Below, one piece after another: positions 35,097-47,100 of a DNA stretch of 64,000 nt; the first letter of the stretch is position 1; each line of letters opens with the position of its first letter. A program made the position numbers and the translations under genes. The notes under the pieces are model-generated. The model searched no databases. It was not told where the DNA came from and worked only from the letters and a program-made list of their open reading frames with translations. The DNA is from Phlebotomus papatasi (lineage: Eukaryota; Arthropoda; Insecta; Diptera; Psychodidae), in the NCBI RefSeq assembly GCF_024763615.1, contig NC_077222.1, forward strand, positions 54,312,001 to 54,376,000. Reading direction: 5' to 3'.

Positions 35097-38000
35097 TACA
35101 TGTACATATATGCATTTTAAAAAGCTGTGAATTTTTCCCTTGTAAGAAAAATTAGAGTAATTGATATATGGATAAAAATGCATCAAAACTAAATGACAAT
35201 CAAATTAAATAAAAAATATTTCAAAGAAGGGAAACTTATTTTAGATTTTCTTTATTTCTACATCCTAGGCAATTTTAGAACACAATAGAAATTGCAGCGT
35301 TTTTTTTTATATTTCGCACATTTAAAACACGTGGGTGTGATTTTTCATTAATTTGATGAAATAGATATAGTTACATTTATGTATTGTATTGATTATATCT
35401 GGATTTAAGTACCACGCGTGATTAAAAATCTTGGGAATTTTATTGTTTCGCTTTACAAAGATGAGAAGTCAAATAATTTGTTTTATTTTTGTATCGATTA
35501 ATTACAATACCATGCTTTTATATTCAAAGAGGATGATTAAGTGTTGCTCAGAACTTAAAAACAATTCTTTTGAGACTGGGACGTTAGCTCTGAGTTTGAT
35601 TCATTTAAGCTTTGAGTTGTAATACGATCTTGAGGCCGGGGGCTTATCTAAAATGTTCTTAGATTCTGAAATAATTTTACCCTCATCCTTAGTGTAACTT
35701 AACTTAAATCTGAGCGCTGTTACTAAACTTTGAGTCTGAAGAAGATATAGGGATCCGTAATACAAAATTACGGGATATCCCCATACACAATTAATTTAGA
35801 GAAAAGAACAATCATAAGTGAAAATAAGAATTTCGTTTGTTTCTTATGGTTAATTTATGGGGAGTTCCTCGAAAACACCAAAACAATATAAATATATTTT
35901 TTTAGTATTTGACCTTAAGAACTGGTAATGAATGTACAGAAATGCAGATTTATGTTATTTTTCTCAAAATATCTGAATTTTACTTTTTTAAGGGTGAGTC
36001 AATAACTGAAAATCGAGCAATTACTTAATTATGCATTATTCTTTGTTATTATTCCAAAAAAGCTTATTCAAAATATTTACAATTCTATCTAAATTTCTCG
36101 GTTTACTTTCATTAATTTAATAGAAATTTTTCACGATCTAGGAAATCCAGTTGAAATGCAAAAGTCAAGGTCATTGCCAATGGTTTAAAATATATTACAA
36201 GCTCATTTACTTACGTGTTTAATGTTTCATAATGTGTGCTTTTGATCTCACAATTAAATTTTGTGTACCTATTTCAAGACTCCAAAATATTCACACACAT
36301 GGTGTTTCTAAAATGATTTTTTTGTGTAGGTAAAATTTTATTATAGTTTTATTGCTCGAACTCCCAGATAAGGCAATATTGAATTTATAATTTCAAGATT
36401 TTTGTTATGTACAGTACATGTATAGATATTGAAAATTTTTAGAATTCTGAAGTTTCGAGACAAATTGAATTGAAGTTAAAGTTTTATTCCAAGGGTTGTT
36501 CAAGGTAAAAGATATTAACAACTTTAAAGAATGCTTTTCTTAACTGATTAGGGTAAGAATGGAGTCATAATTTATCCTAAAATTACTACTTAAAAAAATT
36601 TTTTGTCAAATTAACAAGAAAAGTTTGTCAAAAGGATGGTTGTCCATATAAAATATAGTAATATTTTATCAAATCGGCAGCCAACTGATTTTTTTTTCAA
36701 AGTTTGTTAAATGAATGTTTTTCTACATTAAATTTGAGAAAAAGTTTTGTCAAATTGGAAAACAACATCCTTTTGGCAACATATTGACAAGATTCATTTG
36801 ACCGCTCAACGAAACTTTTTTTTCAGACTAAATTATTATTTTTAAATCTGAACCGGTTTCAACTGGTTAAACATATAATTGGGTTTTATCAGAAATTAAA
36901 TTATCTTAAATGCATAAATTATTTATTAGAAACTGTGAGGTGATCAAACAGACATGCTCAATCGATTTATGAATCGGTGAAGCTAAAAATTATGGGGAAG
37001 TGGAAAAGTTCAGAGAACCATATGTTTTATTCGCATGAGTTGGGTCTCTAAAAAAGATTCACTATTAAAGTCATGATTTCGAGCATTTCGCGAAGCTGAG
37101 ATGCTTTGCCACATTTCAACCGACAAGTTTTACAAGAAATTCATGAATTTATTATGCATGCCTCCAACTCATCCAACTCCATATTTTGGCATTTTTCTTA
37201 TCAAATTTTTAAATATGTTGACGATCGAACTTCGCTATAGTTGTCACAGTCAGTGTCGAAATTTGAGTATTTAGGAAACGATCGCTTTATTTTATTGTGC
37301 GTGTTTTTGAACAGGACTGATACTAATTAAAATAGCAATTTATTGTGTTTCAAAAAGAATTGCCTAAAATCATTTGGATCTTATTGCAACTTTATGTTTT
37401 ATTCTACTAATATGTGACTCAAAATACAGATTACAAAAATTTCATATTCTGCGATTTTGAATAAATTGTTGAATAAATGAAAATAAAAATTTAAACAATA
37501 CAAAGTAATATTGTAGCTTTTGTGCTAGGAACTAAGGCCTAAATATACTCAGGTTGATGATGAATACTTCGTCCGTAAAACTTAGCGGTAAAAAATTAAG
37601 AAGTAGGACATTTATCTAGAAAACTTCTAATATAATTCCTAATCCTAAACTCTTAATGTATTAAAGGTTTCTGATATAAGATTTAGCCATAAGGCTTAAC
37701 TTTTCTATTTTTTTCAGGTGGAAGAAGTTAATTTAGAATTGGATATTATAGGCTAATTTATGATTTATTAATTTAAAAAAAAACACCAAAATTAATTATT
37801 CTGAGTTTTCAAGACCTTCGAAAATTGAGTTAACCTTCTAATAAAACAAAATTAAGCATTTTAACACACATTTCGTCAAGATGGCAATCTTATTATAAAC
37901 AAATCTCGAATAATTAGCAAAATTAGGAAGTGTCCAATGTTTCAAAGGCTTGGAAATCTACTAAAAAAGAAAAAAAATATCAATTAAAATATTTCGAGAC

Positions 38001-38116
38001 TACTTTTGAAATTTTTAGTAAAAATAAAGATTATTATTAAAATTAGGATCGCTTAGAAAAATTTAACTTTGAATCCTTTGAACACTAAAGGGACAGATAA
38101 TCCTAACCGGCTTATG

Positions 38117-39909
38117 TAGGTGAGATTCTTAACGTGAGCTAACTCGGAGTGCATGCAAATTCGATTTAGAGCTGAAGTTGGGAGACGCCATTCAGTTATC
38201 TTGAATCAAATTCGTGAAATTATACAAATTTTGTATTTAAACCAAAATATCAAGGATTTGGATGAACTGGCACAAAAGTGATATATGGGTGAAATGTAGA
38301 CCAGAATGTTCTCTATAATTTTCCCATAGAACATGATCTCATCGATTACTCAGAAGTCAAGATAAGCGAGGTTTTTTGTTTCTTAACTCGTTTTTTCATC
38401 CAGAGTGCCCCAAGTAGTCATTTGTTGAGCTTCAACAATTTCAAAGAATTGTTGTATTTTGTGGGACTTTCCATTTAAAACCCTATTTTAAGTGTCTTTG
38501 TGGAGTAGAGGCAGTCAAATTGGCATCTGAGTGATTTCAAAGCGTTTTTATGGGAAAAATCATTTTTTTCACACTTAAACGGCAAAATGGGAGTGATAGC
38601 GTAGTCTGAGCGGAAAATGATGTATGGACGAAATGTAGAGACAAATGTGTTCTACAATTATGTCGAAGTAATCATCAAAATCGGTTTAGCGACAGTCGAG
38701 ATAATTGAGGTTATGTGATATTGAAATTGGTTTTTCGACTGTGGCGCCCCTGGTGTTGGTCCCACGAAGTTCAAATATTCTAGAAAGTTGTAGCATTTGG
38801 TGAGATCTTTCGTTTAAGCCCTCACTCATCAAAATCGGTCACATAGAACCGGAGATATGATTTTTTGAATTTTGTGAACTTTGACCCCTCATATCTCCGG
38901 TTCTGTTTTAACCACAGCGCGCATACGCACCATTTTGGAAACGTCCTAGACTGGACTACAACATACTAAAATTTCATTAACTTGCACAATGCCGTTTTTG
39001 AGAAAAGTGACTTTGAATTTCGATGAATTTTGACGCTATCACAGCGCCACCTGTGGTGACTTTTTGAACTTTCATCTGAAAGTGCTCATCGAGACGAAAC
39101 CAAAAAGGTAAAATTTAGGTCGCTATATTAATTAGAACCGGAGATAGAGGCCGGTCAATGTTCGAACTTTGACCCCTTATAGCTCGGGTCAGGGGTTATG
39201 GATCGACTTAAGGTTTTTTTTGTTTGATAGGTATAATCAACGGCTACAACATACTAAATTTTCAGCCCGATGCACAATGGAATTTTTGAGTTATTTAACT
39301 TTTAAGATTTAAAAATTTTCTTTTTAAAAAAAGCGCCCCTAGCGGTGGTTTTATGAACTTGCGATGTTAGAAGGGGAAGTGGCATTTCACGAGAGCTTTC
39401 CAAAAAGCCCTCACTTTTTAAATTCTGACAATTAGAACCGGAGTTATGGCCATTTTAAGAAATTTTTTTTGGACCCTTATAGCTCGGGTCAGGGGGGTTG
39501 GGGGACCTTAAGTTTGGTATTGATGGAAAGCTCTAAGGCCCAGCTATAACATACTAAAATTTGAGTCCGCTGAATGCCATAGGGGCGGAGCTATTGAGAA
39601 AACAAAAAAAGGGGGGTCTTCAAAATGGCGGAAGGAGGGGTGGGGGGTGGGGGGTCTATGCACCAAGTTGCAATTTTCACCCGATATATAACCTTTGCCG
39701 AAAACCGCAAGTCGATATCTTTTTTAGTTTAGGAGCTATTAAGCTCCAAAGAGCGGCCGGCCGGCCGGCCGGCCGGGAACGTAACTTAGCCACATATATA
39801 TTCGGAATCAGGAAGTGGCGAAACACATTTTGGCCAAATTTGAGGTCGATCGGACGACATGAAATTTTGTTAGGATTATAGTAGGTGAGATTTTGTTAAG
39901 AATCTCACC
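38117..39909. mobile_element. 1.8 kb modular element with TAGGTGAGATTCTTAAC ends
   Basis: TAGGTGAGATTCTTAAC at the left and GTTAAGAATCTCACCTA at the right. The right tip is itself a 30 bp palindrome. The interior is less AT-rich than its surroundings and repeats a phrase set roughly every 300 bp: GAACCGGAGATA, AACTTTGACCCC, CTACAACATACTAAA, and GCGCC-CCTG-GGTG-like words (near 38743, 39050, 39332). A (GGCC)n run lies at about 39753-39775. No convincing ORF; the frame at 39561-39881 is probably fortuitous. The same terminal palindrome occurs at about 19319-19348. Confidence 0.55.
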
Positions 39910-40331
39910 TAATACTGCTCTACTCTTTAACCATCTTATGCGTAGAATATCAATTCTTTATATTTCACTTTGTATCGTTATCAATATCCCTATCTTTATT
40001 GGCAAAATGGATGCCTTTAATTTTTTTTTAAAAACATCAAACATAAATAAAAAACGATTTATTGAAGGGTTAATAGAATAGGCTATTTTTATTGGTACGC
40101 GCAATATTTTGTTTTTTTTTTTTGGTTTCTGATAAATATGAAGCTTGAACACAAAAACTTGTTTTGGGAGTTTTGCTTGATTTGTTCCAAAAAATTTTTT
40201 AGTAGCTTGATCACTCTACTACTCAGAGACATCAGAAAAGTTGCAAATGTTTGATGGGGAAATTTCCTAGCATGTAACATCAATTGCATATTAAATACTC
40301 TACACCTGCACAATTGTATTTTTTGACTCAC

Positions 40332-40607
40332 CTCTGTAAGTTTTGGATCTGTCACAAAAATCAGTAGATCGAGTCCGAGAAATACTCGTAAAACTTTTCC
40401 GTATTCTTTCACCAACTTCCCGATATTTTGAAGAATTTCCGGTGGTGAAGCACCAAGAAAAATATTTCCATTGCCAATAAGTGGATATTTAGGAGGCCCT
40501 CGAATTTTTGCGGCCAAAGTAGCTCTCCTTGAAAATTTCTCGTACCATAGAATAGCCGCGATCACAGAAAAAATCACTGATATTAAAATTAGTTCAATAC
40601 TCATCAT
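40332..40607 (-). pseudogene. Orphan CYP4 first exon (truncated CYP4 gene)
   Basis: An open 92-codon exon starting MMSIELILISVIFSVI (membrane anchor) with the hinge IRGPPKYPLIGNGNIFLG and ending LIFVTDPKLTE before a good GTGAGT donor; it matches exon 1 of CYP4 genes in length (276 against 279 nt) and layout. Just downstream, near 40225-40190, ATGTCTCTGAGTAGTAGAGT resembles the start of exon 2 (ATATTACTGAGTAGTAATAC) but the AG acceptor reads TG and the frame decays. No exons 3-7 are found before the next gene, and transposon DNA follows. It is more distant from copies A and B than they are from each other. Confidence 0.7.
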
Positions 40608-41498
40608 TGCACTTAATTTCTTATATACACAATCTTTAAAAACAATATCCTCTAAAATATACAAATATTTAATTAAATTCCAATAATAGTTCCTGCTGCA
40701 TTTGTTAACTACTTATTTAGACGATCCGTACGATCAGGCGGCTTAGCGTGGTTTAACAATAACTGCCCGTTGTATTCACATTCACACAATGCAAGATTTA
40801 TTCGGTGACATCAAATACAGGGTGTTCATATTGTATTTTTTTTTGATCAGCAGAAAAGTTGTCTTTTAGGAAAAAAAAATGTAATAAAATAAATGAGACG
40901 CACATGCTATAGCCAGCATGACGTGCTTACTTAAATAACGATCACTTGGAACTGATCACATGAATTGAGTTGAATTTTCTGGGACTGAATATAATACTTC
41001 ATAATTACGTTCTAACAGAAGTCCTTGATTTTGTATCATGAGAAAATGTTGTGTTATTTAAATGGACATATTTACCTTGATGACCTTAACACTAAGACGA
41101 TGAAATCAATGCGTCGACATGTCGCTTTTATTTGGAATACCTTAATAAAAAGTTACACAGTTGCTAAATGAATAAATTTTGCATTAAGGTCTTTGACTCT
41201 GGTGCGTTCCCATTCTATTTTGATTTAATTTTAAACACAAACCACATGCACAAATCACTTACGATTTTCAACCACGTGCTAAAAAAATACTCCTTTATTT
41301 AGATATTCTAAAAGTAAAGTTTATTTAAATGTGCGAAAATTTGTGCACTTGCATTCCAATATGACATAATCATTTTATGAAATTAGCATCTTATGATTAC
41401 GAATCATTTAAGAGTTAGCAGAGATTCACTTTACATATAATCACAGTTTTCTTATTGTATAAAACATGTAAGTCGTGAATCTCTATTTAAATAATATA

Positions 41499-41943
41499 GG
41501 GGAGCCTTGGGCAATATTGTTAAAACGTATATTTTAATCTTGCATAAGTTCTTTAAAACTTGATCAATTTTAATTGATGATTTTCTTACAGAGAATTTAC
41601 CGCTCTACAACTTTTTTGAATGCCATTTTCCTCTATCTCGAGGGGAGATGTTCTTTTCTAAAAGTTTAGTTTGTGGAGATTCTGAAAAATTGTCGGGAAA
41701 ATTTGAAAAAAATCCTACCGTCATATTTTTATAGGAAATTTCTTCCTATACAACATTGTGGAAGACCAATTTTCTGGATTTCATCGAGAAATATGCTTAA
41801 ATTAAGTTAGTCAATATTGATATTTTCTGAAAATAAAATATTGCAAAAATTGGGCTCAAAACTTTTTATTTTTATTTTCCAAATTTATTGCTCGAACCTT
41901 TGAAAACTTTGTACGATTAAGGAAATTTTGCCCCAGTCTCCTC
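41499..41943. mobile_element. TA-flanked element with GGGGAGCCTTGGGCA ends
   Basis: A 445 bp unit. GGGGAGCCTTGGGCAATATT on the left and AAATTTTGCCCCAGTCTCCTC on the right are imperfect inverted termini, with TA on both sides (41497-41498, 41944-41945 as TA within CTCTA). Part of the GGGG-ended group described in the findings. Confidence 0.5.
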
Positions 41944-43099
41944 TACTTAATCTATTTGAAGTAGTTTGCATTGAACTTACATTATTTCCGATAATTCTTT
42001 GCATCATCTTTCTATTATATGTAGTTTCCCCAATATATGTATATACTTCATGATAAGCAAATAAGATCGAAATTATTCCATTACATGCCCTAAATAATGA
42101 ATAATGAATGAAAACAGTTAAATAGATCAGAATGCAGACGTTTTTTCTTTCATAATAGAGAAATGCAATCAAACTAGGACAAAGCCTGGATTTATTATTC
42201 CGATTATTCCAAATAAGAGAATTAGGCTACACGTCTTAGTTCTAGAGATTTCAAAGCTTATGTATATGTTTCATTTTGTAAGACTTATAAAATTAGCAAA
42301 TATCAGTAATTCCAGAGTAATGAATAATTTATTTTAAACGCGTAATTGCATCCTCAAACTATAAAGGTTACGTAATCAATGATTTTATTTTACATGGAGC
42401 TGAGGTTATTGGTTTATTAACATGAAGCTTTTAGCCCAACGCACTCATAGGGGTAAGAAAACATTAAAAAAATGATACTGCGTTTCTACTTTAAATGTTT
42501 TTTTTTTATTTATTAGGGGTTTATCCATAAGATGCTTGCCCCAAACTTCCTCAACCAACTTAATCTTCCTGTAATTCCTGTTCATTTAGCATTATAATTT
42601 AAATTTATTTACAAATTTAATTCATGTACGAGTTTTTTTTTACTTATTCTTAGTTTGTATTAAGTATTTTTAGATTTTGTTATATATATTTATTATTTTT
42701 ATTTTTTGAAGTTCCGTATAATTGAGAAACGTAATTTTATGTTGTAGTTTCTTTTTCGTCAATTTTTGTTTTTATTTTCAAAATTTTATGTGTTTCCAAC
42801 ATGACTAATTTTGTATGATCCGGTTAACTGTTTTAGATGAAAACTCGCAATGTTTCCAGTATAAAAGCTCCAAATTTTTAGTCATATATATTTTGACTCC
42901 TTACCCCCCAAGAGGTCGTATCTTAGTAAAATTTGAGAATTTGAAGTTTTGGTTTTTTGACGTCGCGTTGTTTGTTCGTCTGCGCCAGTCTGTGCGTCTG
43001 GCCTTTACCACTCTTAGACCCAAACCAAACGGTTAGAGATAGAGACTTGGGACCTAGGGGACCCCCCCATAAGGCAACCCTGAGACGATTAACATGCCC

Positions 43100-43400
43100 C
43101 TTATTCCCGACACAGTTCCAAAACTATATTTTTTGGGATTGCTCGAAAACGCGTTATATGATTTTTTCGTTTTTGAATGTGTTTTAGACATTACACAGGT
43201 GGACATTATTACCTCCGTATACGAAAATAGCGTTGAATTGAATTATTCCTAATAACGGTTTTTCAATTTCAAAAGTTTAAAAGCTCTATAGCGCATTTCT
43301 CAACCGAATGGTATCATGTTTGGGTTAGTTGGAAAGGTCTTGGAATTCCTGACAATCATGAACCGATAAGTAATTTTCTAAATAAGAAACATATCTACGT
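43100..43400. repeat. Dispersed repeat R, copy 1
   Basis: Similar to 62705-63245: shared words include GATTGCTCRAAAAMGCG, TTTTTGAATRT, TTAGRCATT/GGTGGGCATT and GGTCTTGGAATTYCTGACAA. Copy 2 is interrupted by a family E MITE. Nature unknown. Confidence 0.45.
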
Positions 43401-44116
43401 GATAAAATGAATACCTATATTGGCAGGGAGAAGATTGTCAGCTTTTGAAGGCGCCTAAAGCGACTTCTATTTTATTTATGTATTCTATTAACTTAGGAGC
43501 AGGTGTTAAGTTTATTATCGCAAAAGAAATTATGATGGTTTAAGATCATCATCATGAGGGAAATGGTTTAAGAATATTTTTTTGTGAAATCCAAAAAAAT
43601 CCAATATTAGGAAATTTAGATTTAGACCATCGGAAGCTGCCCATTTTCACTTATATGGACAATTTCTTTTTTTTTTATTTTGAATATCAGAAGATCAATA
43701 AAAGGATTCTTAGGGTTTATTTTGAAAAAAAAAAATACAAGTTATTATCCAAAAAAAAATACGAATCATTGTGATTTTTAAATAAAGTCTCGTACATTAT
43801 ATTTCTTAAACGAATAAATTGAGAACTTTCTATTGTAATGGTCATATAATTTATGAGAATTTTTATATAAATCTATCATATCCAAGTAAACCCAATATTT
43901 GCAACCTCACTTCACATTGTTGGAACCCAATTAAACGGTAATTACATCCGATCTTTGCTATGAATTGTATACAAAACGACAAGAAATGCTGTGAAAAAAT
44001 TATACGCTTGTCATTTTTTTTAAATATTGATATTGTATCATACAATTAGTTGATAACGTTCTGAAACTCGCTAGAATTTTTTTCTTTGAATTTTTCTTTA
44101 AAAATAAATTTTGATA

Positions 44117-47100
44117 CTACACTTGTTCAAATATTGCGGAATAGTCTTCAATCATGATTTCAATACATTTATTGGAGACTGTGCACTTGGCCAGGTTTTG
44201 GTGAAAGTCTACATCTGAGAGAAGTTCGTAGAATATGCAAGCTCCAACAACAACCGATAATGAATGAGCATTGTTCTGGTTTCCTTGGTATTGGATAACT
44301 CTGAGAAGATTGTTGAAGTTAGTGTGCTATCTTATCTTATCTTAGTATAATGCTTATTTTTGAATGTTTGGTAACTTACTTGTTCAGATGCTTCATTAGG
44401 AACTGAAGAGTGTCTCTGTGAATTGGTTGGAGAGTCCCTACTAGCTTCTGCACCTGCATTATTTGATATTCTTGACTCAATGCCAAAAAGTTGCTATCAT
44501 CGATATGAGTGTCAAGATGCTTTAGGGATATCATAGGTTCCTCCAATTCTCTGAACAACAGTTTAATAATCCCAGTTATTGTGTGAGCATCTTTTTGTGT
44601 CCGTAATACTTCAAAATTATTGCTGTTGATCTATATATGAAAAGAAAAATGCAAGAAATTAGTCAGCCTGTCTTTCTTAATCAGTTGTATGATATTTGTA
44701 ATTAAATTTTTTTCTAAGAATTTTAAAAATATTACATGAAATCGCATATCCTGGACTACAGCATAATTCCCGGATACTCTGTATAAACCGATAACATTCA
44801 TGAATTTTGCTTCCAAAACTTTAACAGCTTCAACAAGAACTCGTGGTACATTCTTAAAGTCTGCGTCTTTTTCCATTTTCTCCAGAGTTGTCCTAAAATT
44901 GGCCTCATCTGTTGAATAAATAGTACAATAACCATTAGACACCTCAATATGTTGGATTTCTTCTTCAGTTTCTGGAATACTTTGAAGTATTTTCTTTTTC
45001 ACAAGTTCTTCCTTAGTTTTCCTTCTCTGGAAGATGTTCTGGAAGTTCTGCCTTATACTGGAAAATCGGGAGTGTTTGAATTTGCTGTTGTGTAATTCAT
45101 TTAGTTTTTGGGACATATCGAAGATTTCTGCGTCTCTTTCATCAAGCAATTTTCTCAAATTTTCGTTTTCTGTCTTTAACAACTCACACTCCCTTTTTAG
45201 GTCTTCATGGGCTTTTTGCAAATCACTACTGGCTCTCTTGTACTGCGTATTTTCCTGCTCCAAGAATTGGAGGTATTTGTTTGTGTTTTGGTGGGATGTT
45301 GAGGATCGGACTGAAGCATTGTCATCTACCTTGCTGTATCTGTCGTTGTTACGATGATAAGATTTGGTTGAACGTCTGTGTGTTTAGGATAAGATAGGGC
45401 TCTCATTTAGACACTTATCAGGCTTCCAAGAAATACAAGAATATTCAAAAAATATGTAATCGAATTCAGAAGTTTTTTTTGTACTGACATCCTATTTAAT
45501 TTTATTTAAATAATTTAGGTTTAATAGATTTGTGTTACTGAGTAAGGCCAGATTAAAAAGATGAATTTTGACATTATTCATATCACATACACAAAAAAGT
45601 TCATATTTTACGAAAAAATAGCCACGTCTTTAATTTTCTTATATACCTATTATACACTTGTTTTTTTTTTTTTAATTTCAATGTATAATTCACAAAATTG
45701 TTGTTGCTAACGATAATGCAAGCGGATGAATGTGTAAAAAAAGGAAGACTTGGACTTGGCTTAAACTGACTTAAAACGTTAAATTGCTTTTACATTAAAA
45801 AATAATGAGAATAATATTAATTTTTCAAAAAAGAATTTTACTTAAAAAAAATCAATAAATAATAGTAATAGACAATTTACGAAATCTATAAACGTTTTGG
45901 TTTTATTATCAAACATAAAAAAAACAATAAATTAATAAATAAAACAAAAATTGCAAAGAAAACATAGTTTTACGGTGAGAAGTAAATAAATAAATAAGAG
46001 GAAATATGTAAACTTTTATTTCTTAAAAAACAAAATATTACTTAAAATTGTTCATACTACAAATTAACTAATGTCACTTAAAAGTCACAAGTAACAGTAA
46101 TTCAATTTAGAAATTTTTCAAGAAAACTTGTACATTTTTGAAAATACATTACATTTTGCATAACGGAGCATGGTATAATCGTTTAGTATTGTTGCTAAAT
46201 TGAATTAATATCAAATAAAAATTAAAAAAAAACTTTCAGTGATAGTTTTCAAAGCTGTTATTTTTTTTATGAATTTTTAAAGAAATCTTTACATTCGAAA
46301 ATTAAATACTAAATAGTTGATGAATGTTTTAAATAATACTTTAATCTTATTTTCAATACTTAACATTTCTTTCTTCTTTTAACATTGAATTTTAAAAACT
46401 TATTTGTAATATCTGCAGTATGACTCCAATAGTGTGAATATGTTTAGTTCTTGTATTAACTGCAGATTTCTAAGTTATAATTTGTTTTAGTAATAGTTCA
46501 CTCGTGACAAATTCGTTCAGGTTCTTAGTTTACGAAAATAGTTTAACCGTTGTTGCTTAAATGGTTTAATGGGTTTTGATTACGTTTTTTTTTTATTACA
46601 TTAAGCTGTCCAAGCTGTCTCTCGGTTTAAGTCGTGAATGTGCTTAAGGGGTTTAAGACATTAGAGACTTTACCTTAACCCTTTATGGACAATTAGATCA
46701 CCGGTGTCCCATAAAAAAAATAATTTTTCCTAACTAGGGTAAGTGTGCTAAATTTCGGCATAGTTGCATGCAAACGCCAAAGTCTCAAGTTTGAAATGCA
46801 ATATTTTTAATACAAATTGAATTTTTTAATAACCCCTTTTTAAGGAGTGTTACTTGGAACTTTGTAGACAGTTTATCGTCTTTATTATCTCTAAAATCAT
46901 TCTTAATACATTTTAAAATAAATAAAAATGTAGACATAGCTTTGGCGGCCTATTTCGGGCACCGTCATTCTTATAGTTCCTTGCCCTTCCGGAATTCTTT
47001 CAAAATCTTTTTCACATCATCTCGTTTGTCGGAGCGACATTTTTTGTTACTTTTTCTGCATTGTATAATCTCTAGAGTATACAAAAACTAAAAACTCATG

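Larger units (their letters stand above)
32403..40331. other. Intergenic region between CYP4 copy B and orphan exon
   Basis: About 7.9 kb without an intact gene. Listed elements: 33204-33443, 33827-34156, 34233-35096 and 38117-39909. A perfect 9 bp-stem hairpin CCTCGAAGC-TTAG-GCTTCGAGG lies at 32989-33010. The stretch 35100-38100 is AT-rich and I can assign nothing in it beyond weak inverted-repeat traces near 36590-36800. Confidence 0.65.
40608..44116. other. Intergenic region, orphan CYP4 exon to RhoGAP genes
   Basis: Contains one TA-flanked element (41499-41943) and a dispersed repeat (about 43100-43400). The rest is AT-rich and I see no gene. A run of C/G words with a short ORF at 42815-43187 has no recognisable similarity. 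Confidence 0.6.

Noticed and set aside
39561..39881. 106-codon plus-strand ORF with Gly-rich and Arg-rich runs
   Set aside because: It lies in the modular element; Gly and Arg runs come from G-rich and (GGCC)n DNA, not from a protein family I can recognise.
42815..43187. Two overlapping plus-strand ORFs of 73 and 76 codons
   Set aside because: They overlap a dispersed repeat, lack splice or domain support, and the copy near 62.7 kb does not preserve the frames.
44376..44558. 60-codon ORF as a separate small gene
   Set aside because: It is the 3' part of an in-phase RhoGAP exon (44380-44630) with acceptor, donor and domain continuity.
45034..45357. 107-codon plus-strand ORF
   Set aside because: Antisense shadow of the coiled-coil RhoGAP exon; its Phe/Ser/Leu bias is the complement of a Lys/Glu-rich coding strand.
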